From: a virus
DNA: 22,311 bases
Strand: one strand, 5' to 3'
IMG/VR virus record: IMGVR_UViG_3300031758_000632
Coordinates: 1 to 22,311 of that record
The notes below the pieces were generated by a model that saw nothing but the letters and a program-made list of their open reading frames with translations, ran no database searches and was not told where the DNA came from. Of this stretch, positions 14,228 through 20,184 are shown piece after piece. Numbering within the stretch: position 1 is the first letter of the stretch; each line of letters begins with the position of its first letter. Position numbers and translations under genes: made by a program.

Positions 14228-14560
14228 ATGGTCCAACAAGTTGAACAGTTATCCACAGGTTATCCACAGTCGTTGGATGAGAGGGTTTTTTGCCATGAAT
14301 GTCAGCATTCATGCATGGTCGAGCAGCGCCAGTCCATGCCAGCAGAGCAGATGGAAAGGCACAGGAAGGTCAACTCAAAACCACTCCAGTGGATGTTTGA
14401 CCAGGCAAAGATTAGGAATGGATGGGCAACCATCACATGGTCCGAACATCAGTGCGGCCAGACTGGCCTTGCCGCATTCCCAACCGATGTCAAACACCGA
14501 TGCCATTTGTTCCAAGCCAAAGCCTCGGCAGTAGAATCGGAGTCATGGTGGTTGACATAA
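14228..14560 (+). CDS. Cys-rich, putative zinc-binding protein
   Basis: 110 residues. The start is decided by GGAGG at 14217-14221, six bases before the ATG. Residues 22-29 read CHECQHSC, and further Cys occur at about 76 (EHQCGQ) and 92 (KHRCHLF). This spread of CxxC plus later Cys/His resembles small phage zinc-ribbon proteins. Codons 8-14 contain two perfect DnaA boxes, so part of the origin lies inside this gene and the coding sequence is constrained by it. The 3' end overlaps the VRR-NUC gene by 16 bp. DNA binding is plausible but unproven. Confidence 0.65.
   Translation: MVQQVEQLSTGYPQSLDERVFCHECQHSCMVEQRQSMPAEQMERHRKVNSKPLQWMFDQAKIRNGWATITWSEHQCGQTGLAAFPTDVKHRCHLFQAKASAVESESWWLT
14249..14268 (+). 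other. Two tandem DnaA boxes, 11 bp apart
   Basis: TTATCCACA at 14249-14257 and again at 14260-14268, same orientation, one helical turn apart. Both are perfect matches and in the same orientation as the box at 14117. They fall inside the start of the Cys-rich gene. Confidence 0.65.
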
Positions 14561-14931
14561 AGCGCAAGCGAAAGAGCATTGAACACATTGAGCAAGTCAA
14601 GGTGGTGCAGCACTTTCGTGCGTTCTATCCGGAAATCATCATTGCAGCAATACCCAATGGAGGCGATAGAACGGCCTCAGAGCGCGTTAGGTTGCATTCT
14701 GAAGGGGTATTGGCAGGGATGCCTGACCTTTGCGTCTTAGAGCCTAAAAATGGCTTTCATGGGTTATTTTTGGAAATGAAGACCAAGGCCGGAGTGGTCT
14801 CAAGCAAACAAAGCGCTGTGGGTTTGCAGTTAAACGCAAAAGGATATCTGTGCCTGGTCTCTCGATCAGCACCAGATGCAATCAAAATCATTGAGGATTA
14901 CTTGAATGGCAAAAGCACAAACACTGAGTGA
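14545..14931 (+). CDS. VRR-NUC nuclease (PD-(D/E)XK)
   Basis: 128 residues from the ATG at 14545 (a GTG at 14548 with GGAG five bases upstream is an alternative); the frame is open further upstream but that part is out of character. An N-terminal Glu/Gln helix (EHIEQVKVVQHFR) is followed by AAIPNGG, then the catalytic core GMPDLCVLEP (Asp61), LFLEMKTKAG (Glu77, Lys79) and a Gln-containing helix with KGYLCLVSR. This is the complete VRR-NUC pattern. Stand-alone phage members are thought to be structure-specific nucleases that resolve junctions or trim DNA before packaging. It overlaps the Cys-rich gene by 16 bp and the small terminase gene by 26 bp, placing it between replication and packaging. 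Confidence 0.85.
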   Translation: MVVDIKRKRKSIEHIEQVKVVQHFRAFYPEIIIAAIPNGGDRTASERVRLHSEGVLAGMPDLCVLEPKNGFHGLFLEMKTKAGVVSSKQSAVGLQLNAKGYLCLVSRSAPDAIKIIEDYLNGKSTNTE

Positions 14932-15412
14932 GCTGGCTGACAACATCGCAACCAGGCAGATGAACCAAAAAGAACTTGCCAACATCGAGCGCAAAGAGAT
15001 GTCTGGGATCAATAAGAAAATTCACGCCTTTGGCGGTGAGGCTATGCTCTTTGACCATATTGCCGAAGGGAAGACCATCGATTCAGTGATTAAGTCTTTG
15101 GACATAAGCATTGGCGGTTTCTACAAATGGATAGAAAAAGATGCCAAGCGGGGGGAACTCCTCGCACGCGCACGCACGCGAGGTGGGAGAAGTTTAGCAG
15201 AGCAGACGCTGGAAATTGCAGACAACGCAAGCCCTCAAGAGGCGCAAGTGGCCAAGCTGAGAGTGGATACAAGGCGCTGGCTGGCCTCCAAGCAAGCGCC
15301 AGATGAGTATGGTGACAAGCAGCAACCACTGGTCAACATCGACCTTGGAAGCATGGCCCTTGATGCACTGCGCAAGCGCAGCGTGACAATCGAGGATATG
15401 AATACCAAATGA
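14906..15412 (+). CDS. terS: Terminase small subunit
   Basis: 168 residues; start ATG with GAGG 9 bases upstream inside the VRR-NUC gene. A central HTH is seen at about residues 43-75 (AMLFDHIAEGKTIDSVIKSL, then ISIGGFYKWIE), with a long helix RARTRGGRSLAEQTLEIAD after it. The conserved end LRVDTRRWLASKQAPDEYGDK is typical of small terminases of podoviruses and related phages. It would bind the packaging site and load the large subunit. The large subunit gene is 1 kb downstream rather than next door; the gap holds a candidate origin and four small genes, which is unusual. Its recognition (pac or cos) site may lie in or just after this gene. Confidence 0.8.
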   Translation: MAKAQTLSELADNIATRQMNQKELANIERKEMSGINKKIHAFGGEAMLFDHIAEGKTIDSVIKSLDISIGGFYKWIEKDAKRGELLARARTRGGRSLAEQTLEIADNASPQEAQVAKLRVDTRRWLASKQAPDEYGDKQQPLVNIDLGSMALDALRKRSVTIEDMNTK

Positions 15413-15457
15413 TTCAGTCACTTTATACAACGATCATTATGTTAAGTGGACAAGTCG

Positions 15458-15466
15458 TTATCCACA
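15458..15466 (+). other. DnaA box TTATCCACA
   Basis: Perfect consensus box, 46 bases after the small terminase stop codon. First of three in this segment. Confidence 0.6.
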
Positions 15467-15498
15467 GAATTAAGTGCATCAAAGTATTACAAGCCTAG

Positions 15499-15507
15499 TT
15501 ATGCACA
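15499..15507 (+). other. DnaA box TTATGCACA
   Basis: Perfect match to TTATNCACA with G at the variable position. It lies seven bases before an inverted box. Confidence 0.55.
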
Positions 15508-15513
15508 GGAATC

Positions 15514-15522
15514 TGTGGATAA
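15514..15522 (-). other. DnaA box, inverted (TGTGGATAA)
   Basis: Reverse complement of TTATCCACA. It faces the box at 15499, forming a convergent pair. Confidence 0.6.
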
Positions 15523-15630
15523 AGTTGGCCAAAATCTGGGGACAAGTCGGTGGTGGCCAGCTGGCGGTCGGTGGCGCGACCCCCCCCATGGCCGGATCGG
15601 AGGGGGCGACTGTGGCGGCACTAAACACCT

Positions 15631-15670
15631 ACAAAAAAAATTTTCTAAAAAATAAAAAAATAATTTAACA
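15631..15670. other. AT-rich tract, candidate DNA unwinding element
   Basis: Only 3 of 40 bases are G or C, made of A runs, a TTTT and TAAAAAAATAATTTAA. It is by far the most AT-rich stretch in the window and lies about 110 bases from the DnaA boxes. It could also be an upstream promoter element for the small-gene run that follows. Confidence 0.6.
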
Positions 15671-15722
15671 AACAAGTCAAATTGTGCAAAAATGTCAACT
15701 CCACAAACAACGGAGCAAACGA

Positions 15723-15887
15723 ATGAAATCTAAACTAGCGACAGTGATCTTCAAAGGTCAGGAGTGGGTCGTCATTGACTCGACTGAGACTAGAGACGAA
15801 AAAGTGTTTTGCAAGCTAATGAGCTTGGATGGGACAACTGTTTTGCACGCATGGGTCGACATTAACCTGATCGTGGGGATAATATGA
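15723..15887 (+). CDS. Small 54-aa protein, unknown function
   Basis: Start ATG at 15723 chosen because CGGAG lies 7 bases upstream; the frame is open back to 15684 but without a good site. The protein is beta-rich in appearance: KLATVIFKGQEWVVIDSTET, KVFCKLMSLDGTTVLHAWV. This pattern, two or three strand pairs with an aromatic core, suggests a small barrel, but no family is recognised. It is the first gene of a run in which each stop overlaps the next start by four bases, leading into the large terminase gene. Confidence 0.6.
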   Translation: MKSKLATVIFKGQEWVVIDSTETRDEKVFCKLMSLDGTTVLHAWVDINLIVGII

Positions 15888-16045
15888 ATATTACGTTATT
15901 AACTAAAGTGCGCCAGTTATTCAATGTTGATTATGTGCCGCGCAGTACTAATCGACATAATCAACTGCAATATATCAAGGCAATTAGATTATTAGGTGAT
16001 AAATGGTTAATCCATAAAAATAATGAAGTGCAGAAAATACAGTGA
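15884..16045 (+). CDS. Small 53-aa basic protein, unknown function
   Basis: Read directly: ATG at 15884 in an ATGA overlap with the preceding stop, TGA at 16043-16045. The product begins MNITLLTKVRQLFNVDYVPR, has NQLQYIKAIRLLGDKWLIH and ends EVQKIQ. It is basic, helical then strand-like. Base use is more AT-rich than the neighbouring genes. No motif recognised; the precise overlaps at both ends are the main support. Confidence 0.55.
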   Translation: MNITLLTKVRQLFNVDYVPRSTNRHNQLQYIKAIRLLGDKWLIHKNNEVQKIQ

Positions 16046-16239
16046 AGAGTAATTTTGTAAATAACCATATTCGGTTAAATGGGAATATGCATGGCCATAA
16101 ATTACGGCTTTGTAATAAATGCGAAGAGATGAAGCCACCAGAGGGTGGGGTGCAGATGAGTGTGGCCAGGTGGATATGTGCATCGTGCTGGACCGATCGG
16201 GAGACGGGCCGGAATCTGAAACAAGCGAGGATGAAATGA
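16042..16239 (+). CDS. Small zinc-ribbon protein
   Basis: 65 residues from a GTG start that overlaps the preceding stop (GTGA). It carries CNKCEEMKPPEGG and, 15 residues later, WICASCW: two CxxC knuckles about 20 residues apart, a standard zinc ribbon. The flanks are basic (HGHKLRL, RNLKQARMK), so nucleic-acid binding is likely. It ends in an ATGA overlap with the next gene. Confidence 0.65.
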   Translation: MKSNFVNNHIRLNGNMHGHKLRLCNKCEEMKPPEGGVQMSVARWICASCWTDRETGRNLKQARMK

Positions 16240-16439
16240 CTGATTTGTTGACAGCGATGCATTTGTCGGTGATGTTGCTGGATTTGAAGATTCGGATGAT
16301 GGAGGCGATACAAGAGGAGAGGTTTGACCTGGCGATGACTTACCACTTGTTGATACTTGTGAGGACTGATGAGCTTCAGGCGCACAGATGGGCGATGAGT
16401 CCCAAGGCATGGGCCATCTATGAGACGATCCACCCATGA
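16236..16439 (+). CDS. 67-aa helical protein upstream of the large terminase
   Basis: The start is the ATG at 16236, in an ATGA overlap with the zinc-ribbon stop; a longer frame from 16119 would overlap that gene by 120 bases and is unlikely. It looks entirely helical: MTDLLTAMHLSVMLLDLKIR, then MMEAIQEERFDLAMTYHLLI, then DELQAHRWAMSPKAW. No motif recognised. Its stop overlaps the large terminase start by four bases, so translation is probably coupled to that gene. Confidence 0.6.
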   Translation: MTDLLTAMHLSVMLLDLKIRMMEAIQEERFDLAMTYHLLILVRTDELQAHRWAMSPKAWAIYETIHP

Positions 16440-17842
16440 AAGAAAATGTCTTTTCGCAGTGGGTAGAGAGGTATCAGCCTGACCCCGTGTTGTTTGTGCG
16501 GGAGGTTTTGGGGGTTGACCCTGACCCGTGGCAAGTGAAGTTTCTTGGGGCGATTGCCCGTGGTGATCGGAAGATAAGCGTTAGAAGTGGCCACGGGGTG
16601 GGAAAGAGTACGGCCAGCAGCTGGGCCATGCTCTGGTACTTTATGACCAGGAGTCCGGTCAAGGTGGTGGTGACAGCGCCAACGAGCAGTCAGTTATATG
16701 ACGCGATGTTTGCAGAGCTAAAGAGGTGGATCAATGCGATGCCATTGCCTTTGCAGGGACTGCTGACTGTCAAGCAAGAGAGGATTGAATTTAATGCTGC
16801 ACCGACTGAGATGTTTATTTCTGCCAGGACAAGTCGGGCAGAGCAGCCAGAGGCTTTGCAGGGGATTCACTCAGAGAACGTGATGCTGGTGGCTGATGAG
16901 GCCAGTGGTGTGCCAGAGCAAGTGTTTGAGGCGGCAGCTGGCTCGATGTCTGGCCACAATGCGGTGACGCTGTTACTGGGGAATCCGGTCAGAAGCTCTG
17001 GGTTCTTTTACGACACCCACACGCGCCTGTCTGATGAGTGGACCACGTTTCAAGTGGCTTGCACTGATTCACCCCGTGTCTCAGATGAGTACGTCAAAGA
17101 GATGGCCATGCGGTATGGCGAGGAGAGCAATGTCTACCGGATCAGGGTGATCGGGGAGTTTCCCAAGGGGGATGACGACACTGTGATTGCCATGGATTTG
17201 CTGGAGAGTGCGGTCAATCGGGATGTCGCGCCAAGTGACTATGCGCCCATGATCTGGGGGTTGGATGTGGCGCGGTTTGGAAGTGACCGATCAGCACTGT
17301 GCAAAAGGCAGGGCAATGCGGTCACAGAGAATATCCGGACATGGAAGAATCTGGACCTGATGCAATTGACTGGCGCGGTGGTGGCTGAGTATCAGGCATT
17401 GCCACCAAGCCAGCAGCCAAAGGAAATACTGGTCGATTCAATCGGACTTGGGGCTGGGGTGGTGGATCGGCTGCGGGAGCTGGGGCTACCGGCCAGAGGG
17501 ATCAATGTGTCAGAGTCACCAGCCATGGGTGGGACTTATAGAAATCTGAAGGCAGAGCTTTGGTACAGGGCAAGAGCCTGGCTTGAGGCACGGGACTGCA
17601 AGATGCCAAAGGATGATGTCTTGATTGCCGAGCTGGCCACAGTGCGGTACAACTTCACCAGCAATGGCAAGATCGCTATTGAGGGAAAAGACGAGATCAA
17701 GAGGCGCGGCCTGCCAAGTCCTGACAAGGCCGATGCCTTTGTCCTGACATTTGCAAGTGATGCGGTGATGGGGATGTACGGGAGCAGTGGCTCAAGCAAA
17801 TGGTCACAGCCCCTGCGCAGAAACCTTGTCAGGGTTGCATAA
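16436..17842 (+). CDS. terL: Terminase large subunit
   Basis: 468 residues. Adenine-binding DPWQ (30-33), Walker A RSGHGVGKST (50-59), Walker B VMLVADEA (149-156, Asp154-Glu155), coupling motif LLLGNP. The nuclease domain has WGLDVARFGSDRSAL (first catalytic Asp, about 275), VDSIGLGAGVVDRL (about 333-346) and SPDKADAF (about 430). All motifs are present, so the motor and the headful or cos nuclease should be active. Length is usual for the family. Base use is richer in GGG and GAG than in the structural genes. It follows four small genes by 4-bp overlaps. Confidence 0.95.
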   Translation: MKENVFSQWVERYQPDPVLFVREVLGVDPDPWQVKFLGAIARGDRKISVRSGHGVGKSTASSWAMLWYFMTRSPVKVVVTAPTSSQLYDAMFAELKRWINAMPLPLQGLLTVKQERIEFNAAPTEMFISARTSRAEQPEALQGIHSENVMLVADEASGVPEQVFEAAAGSMSGHNAVTLLLGNPVRSSGFFYDTHTRLSDEWTTFQVACTDSPRVSDEYVKEMAMRYGEESNVYRIRVIGEFPKGDDDTVIAMDLLESAVNRDVAPSDYAPMIWGLDVARFGSDRSALCKRQGNAVTENIRTWKNLDLMQLTGAVVAEYQALPPSQQPKEILVDSIGLGAGVVDRLRELGLPARGINVSESPAMGGTYRNLKAELWYRARAWLEARDCKMPKDDVLIAELATVRYNFTSNGKIAIEGKDEIKRRGLPSPDKADAFVLTFASDAVMGMYGSSGSSKWSQPLRRNLVRVA

Positions 17843-17874
17843 TTCGGGTATTGACAAACCAATGGGGGAAACCT

Positions 17875-18063
17875 ATGAAGGCAATGAGTAAAGCGCAAAA
17901 GAAGGTCGGCAAGGTGATGAAAGAGTTTGGCTCTGGCAAACTGCACTCCGGCAAGGGTGGACCGGTTGTGAAGAATCCCAAGCAGGCCATTGCCATTGCA
18001 ATGTCTGAGGCAAAACTGCCCATGCGCGGTCAGCGCACGGCAAAGAACAAGGCGAAAAAATAA
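17875..18063 (+). CDS. Small basic protein, DUF6496-like
   Basis: 62 residues from the ATG at 17875, preceded by GGGGGAAACCT; an upstream GTG at 17800 lies inside terL and is unlikely. The segment KVGKVMKEFGSGKLHSGKGG with VKNPKQAIAIAMSEA is the signature I associate with DUF6496 proteins, found in phages and bacteria with no known function. The protein is very basic with a Lys-rich tail (TAKNKAKK), so DNA contact is plausible. TAATG joins it to the next gene. Confidence 0.7.
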   Translation: MKAMSKAQKKVGKVMKEFGSGKLHSGKGGPVVKNPKQAIAIAMSEAKLPMRGQRTAKNKAKK

Positions 18064-18542
18064 TGGCTACTTTAAAACGCACCATGGAACAAGTCATGGA
18101 CAGGGAAGAGGGCGAGGACATGAGCGCAGGCGAGAACTGCCCATTGCCCACGCAAGACATTACCCTCAATCTGAAAAACCGCGCCAAGGCAATCACCAGC
18201 GCTGGCTATGGTCCTGAGAATCCCAAACTGCCCAATGAGGCTTTTTGGCGCAAAAAGGCTGACCAGTGGGATGTGAGCATGGATGACGCAAAGCAGAGCG
18301 TATGCGGTAACTGCGCGGCATTCAATGTGTCTGACAGCATCAAAGAGTGCATTGCCCAAGGCATTGGCATGGAAGCAGACCCTTGGGGAACAATCAAGTT
18401 GGCTGATCTGGGTTACTGTGAAATCTTTGATTTCAAGTGCGCAGCCAGTAGAACGTGCGATGCATGGGTGGTCGGTGGCCCGAACACTGGCGAGCAAGAG
18501 GGTGAAGAATCTGAAGAGTATGAAGAGGGAGAAGAGGAATGA
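18063..18542 (+). CDS. Cys-rich protein with acidic tail, unknown function
   Basis: 159 residues, start in a TAATG junction. Five Cys fall in the middle: CGNCAAFN, KECIAQ, GYCEIFDFKCAASRTCDAWV, which by count gives CxxC, C, C, C, C. The motif 'RTCDAW..GGP' recurs in small phage proteins near portal genes and is sometimes compared with iron-sulfur (HiPIP-like) clusters; I cannot confirm this. The last 16 residues are nearly all Glu/Tyr/Ser, which may contact the basic neighbours. Function unknown. It ends in an ATGA overlap. Confidence 0.65.
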   Translation: MATLKRTMEQVMDREEGEDMSAGENCPLPTQDITLNLKNRAKAITSAGYGPENPKLPNEAFWRKKADQWDVSMDDAKQSVCGNCAAFNVSDSIKECIAQGIGMEADPWGTIKLADLGYCEIFDFKCAASRTCDAWVVGGPNTGEQEGEESEEYEEGEEE

Positions 18543-18691
18543 AGCAAGGTTTGTATTCCAACATTGCAGCAAAGCGTGAGCGTATTAAGGCAGGCTCTGG
18601 CGAGAAGATGCGCAAGCCTGGTGCTAAAGGCGCTCCATCAGCTGCTGATTTCAAGGCTGCGGCCAAAACTGCAAAGAAACCAAAGAAATGA
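18539..18691 (+). CDS. 50-aa basic conserved protein
   Basis: Read directly: ATG of an ATGA overlap at 18539, TGA at 18689-18691 that overlaps the next start. The product begins MKQGLYSNIAAKRERIKAGS and continues GEKMRKPGAKGAPSAADF with a Lys/Ala tail. I recognise this short protein from phages with this terminase-portal gene order, where it is uncharacterised. Its charge suggests a nucleic-acid or membrane-surface interaction. Confidence 0.65.
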   Translation: MKQGLYSNIAAKRERIKAGSGEKMRKPGAKGAPSAADFKAAAKTAKKPKK

Positions 18692-18984
18692 AGACCCCAG
18701 CTTGGCAGCGCAAAGAGGGCAAGTCACCATCTGGTGGTTTGAATGCCAAGGGTCGGGCAAGTGCCAAGGCCGAGGGCATGAACTTGAAAGCGCCAGTCAA
18801 GGATGGCGACAACCCAAGACGCGCATCATTCTTGGCGCGCATGGGCAATATGCCTGGTCCTGAGATGAAGGGCGGTGAGCCGACTAGGCTGCTGCTGTCA
18901 CTCAAGGCATGGGGCGCAAGCTCCAAGGCTGATGCCAAGGCCAAGGCGGCTGCCATCAGTGCCAGGAACAAGGCCAAGAAATGA
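18688..18984 (+). CDS. Basic protein, DUF6321-like
   Basis: 98 residues, ATGA start. MKTPAWQRKEGKSPSGGLNA followed by KGRASAKAEG, LKAPVKDGDNPRRASFLARM and GNMPGP with SLKAWGASS is the DUF6321 pattern as I know it, a phage family without assigned function. The last 20 residues are Lys/Ala-rich. Together with the 62-aa and 50-aa genes it makes a block of three basic proteins with one acidic one, all coupled. The stop overlaps the glycosyltransferase start. Confidence 0.7.
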   Translation: MKTPAWQRKEGKSPSGGLNAKGRASAKAEGMNLKAPVKDGDNPRRASFLARMGNMPGPEMKGGEPTRLLLSLKAWGASSKADAKAKAAAISARNKAKK

Positions 18985-19676
18985 TTTGTCCGATTGTCAT
19001 TGCCACTGTCAAGGGCCACGGGTTGGCCGTATTGCTAGAGTCAATCAGGCAATACGCGCCAGAGTGTCCGGTTTACTTGCGCGGCCCAGAGTCAGTCATT
19101 GAGCATTTTGATGCTGACTTCAAGATTTATGGCCAGCCAAGGAACTTTGGCGAGGATTACAACGAAATCATTGAGGCGGCACTCAAAGACTGGTCATCAT
19201 GCATTGTGGCCAATGACGACATAGTGCTGACACCCACCAGCGTGAAGGTGCTGATGGAAGATGTGGCCATTGTCAGGACCATGAACAGCTACAAAGCTGG
19301 GTGGGTTGCATCAAGGACTGATGCGGCCAGACCTTGTCAGAATGTGCGAATCACTGAACAGCCAGAGAAGCTGAACTTTTACAAATTCCCATCAGAGGCC
19401 CACATCAAAATGGTCCAAGAAATCAGCCCAATCTTTGCATGGATATCAAGTGATGCATTTGAAGAGGCAAAGTTTCCCCCTCTGAATTGGTACTCAGATG
19501 ATGTGCATTGTATGGACTTAATCCAAAAAGGCTATGCCCATTATGTGAGTGCCAGTTATGTCCACCACATTGGCAGCAACACCATTGGCTTTAATGCTCA
19601 GAAGCTCCATGAGGATGCGCTGCCATGGCTTAGAGAAAACAGACCCGAATATGCGAGTGCCTGGTTTGATTCTTAA
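18981..19676 (+). CDS. Glycosyltransferase, GT-A (GT2-like) fold
   Basis: 231 residues, ATGA start. The opening ICPIVIATVKGHGLAVLLES is the first beta-alpha unit of a nucleotide-sugar-binding GT-A domain; CIVANDDIVLTP (about 73-84) carries the metal-binding acidic pair. Later segments WISSDAFEEA, NWYSDDVHCMDLIQKGY and YVHHIGSNTIG give the acceptor-side Asp pair and a conserved His, as in small family-2 enzymes. No membrane segment. It probably adds sugar to a virion protein, DNA or surface glycan. It overlaps the methyltransferase gene by 26 bp, suggesting a joint task. Confidence 0.75.
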   Translation: MICPIVIATVKGHGLAVLLESIRQYAPECPVYLRGPESVIEHFDADFKIYGQPRNFGEDYNEIIEAALKDWSSCIVANDDIVLTPTSVKVLMEDVAIVRTMNSYKAGWVASRTDAARPCQNVRITEQPEKLNFYKFPSEAHIKMVQEISPIFAWISSDAFEEAKFPPLNWYSDDVHCMDLIQKGYAHYVSASYVHHIGSNTIGFNAQKLHEDALPWLRENRPEYASAWFDS

Positions 19677-20184
19677 TCTAGGCTCTGGCAAAGACTGGTG
19701 TTCTGAATATCTGAATGCAGATATTCAAGCCAGCAAGAATCCTGACTGGCTGGTGGATATCAGCAAGATTAAGTGGGGCGACACGCTAGAGACTAGGTTT
19801 GGCCAGCTAGAAATCGTGCCAGGAATGTTTGAGGTGATACTGGCCAATGATGTGCTGGAACACATCCCCAATCTGGTGGATGCCATGACCAACTGCAAAG
19901 AATTGCTGATGGTGGGTGGCCAGATGCGGATTCATGTGCCGTATGAGCTGAGTCTTGGCGCTTGGCAAGACCCAACCCATGTCAGGGCATTTAACGAGAA
20001 TTCTTGGAAATACTACACCGAGTGGCACTGGTACTTGGGCTGGCCTGATCGGTTTGAGCTGACAACACTGGAAATGCGTCTCTCAAAGGTGGGAGAAGCA
20101 CTAGAATTGCCACAAGACGAAATTATCCGCACCCCAAGGGCTGTGGACTCCATGTATGTGGTTCTTACAAAGGTCAAGCCATGA
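19651..20184 (+). CDS. SAM-dependent methyltransferase, class I
   Basis: 177 residues from ATG 19651; the open frame continues upstream but only as antisense-quality sequence inside the glycosyltransferase gene. Motif I LILNLGSGKDW (6-16), an acidic strand NADIQ, ANDVLEHIPN (64-73) as motif IV, then MRIHVPYELSLGAWQDPTHV with AFNENSWKYY, typical of Methyltransf_11-type enzymes acting on sugars or small molecules. Following a glycosyltransferase, methylation of the transferred sugar is the likely role, though not shown. The stop overlaps the portal ATG by four bases. Confidence 0.8.
   Translation: MRVPGLILNLGSGKDWCSEYLNADIQASKNPDWLVDISKIKWGDTLETRFGQLEIVPGMFEVILANDVLEHIPNLVDAMTNCKELLMVGGQMRIHVPYELSLGAWQDPTHVRAFNENSWKYYTEWHWYLGWPDRFELTTLEMRLSKVGEALELPQDEIIRTPRAVDSMYVVLTKVKP

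Larger units (their letters stand above)
14022..14268. other. Candidate replication origin, segment 1
   Basis: Eight copies of a 10-bp repeat (six direct, two inverted), a bulged hairpin, a 15-bp perfect inverted repeat and three perfect DnaA boxes, all directly after the primase-helicase gene. About 200 bp of it carries no gene; the last 41 bases are coding. This is the composition of an iteron/DnaA origin. Initiation here is inferred. Confidence 0.6.
15413..15722. other. Candidate replication origin, segment 2 (non-coding)
   Basis: A gene-free stretch of 310 bases. It holds three DnaA boxes (15458-15522), a GC-rich block (15546-15606) with direct repeats GTCGGTGG (15546, 15567), a perfect palindrome GCCAGCTGGC (15556-15565), an 8-C run (15580-15587) and a 5-G run (15602-15606), then a strongly AT-rich tract. 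DnaA boxes beside an AT-rich unwinding element is the classic origin layout. Lying directly after terS, the GC-rich block could instead be the packaging site. Confidence 0.55.

Noticed and set aside
14422-14544. N-terminal extension of the VRR-NUC protein
   Set aside because: The extension lies inside the Cys-rich gene, has no start signal and does not resemble the family; the ATG at 14545 suits the domain start.
15446-15668. Two overlapping open frames of 64-69 codons in the segment after terS
   Set aside because: They run through DnaA boxes, C and G runs and the AT tract, have weak starts, low-complexity Lys/Asn ends and no family features. Read as non-coding origin sequence.
14561-15722. 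tRNA or other structured RNA gene
   Set aside because: No cloverleaf or T-loop-like element was found by eye here or elsewhere in the window.
16119-16235. Longer version of the 67-aa gene starting at 16119
   Set aside because: It would overlap the zinc-ribbon gene by about 120 bases, while the ATG at 16236 fits the ATGA junction used throughout this run.
19549-19650. N-terminal extension of the SAM methyltransferase
   Set aside because: It is Met- and Leu-rich shadow sequence of the glycosyltransferase; motif I begins right after the ATG at 19651.
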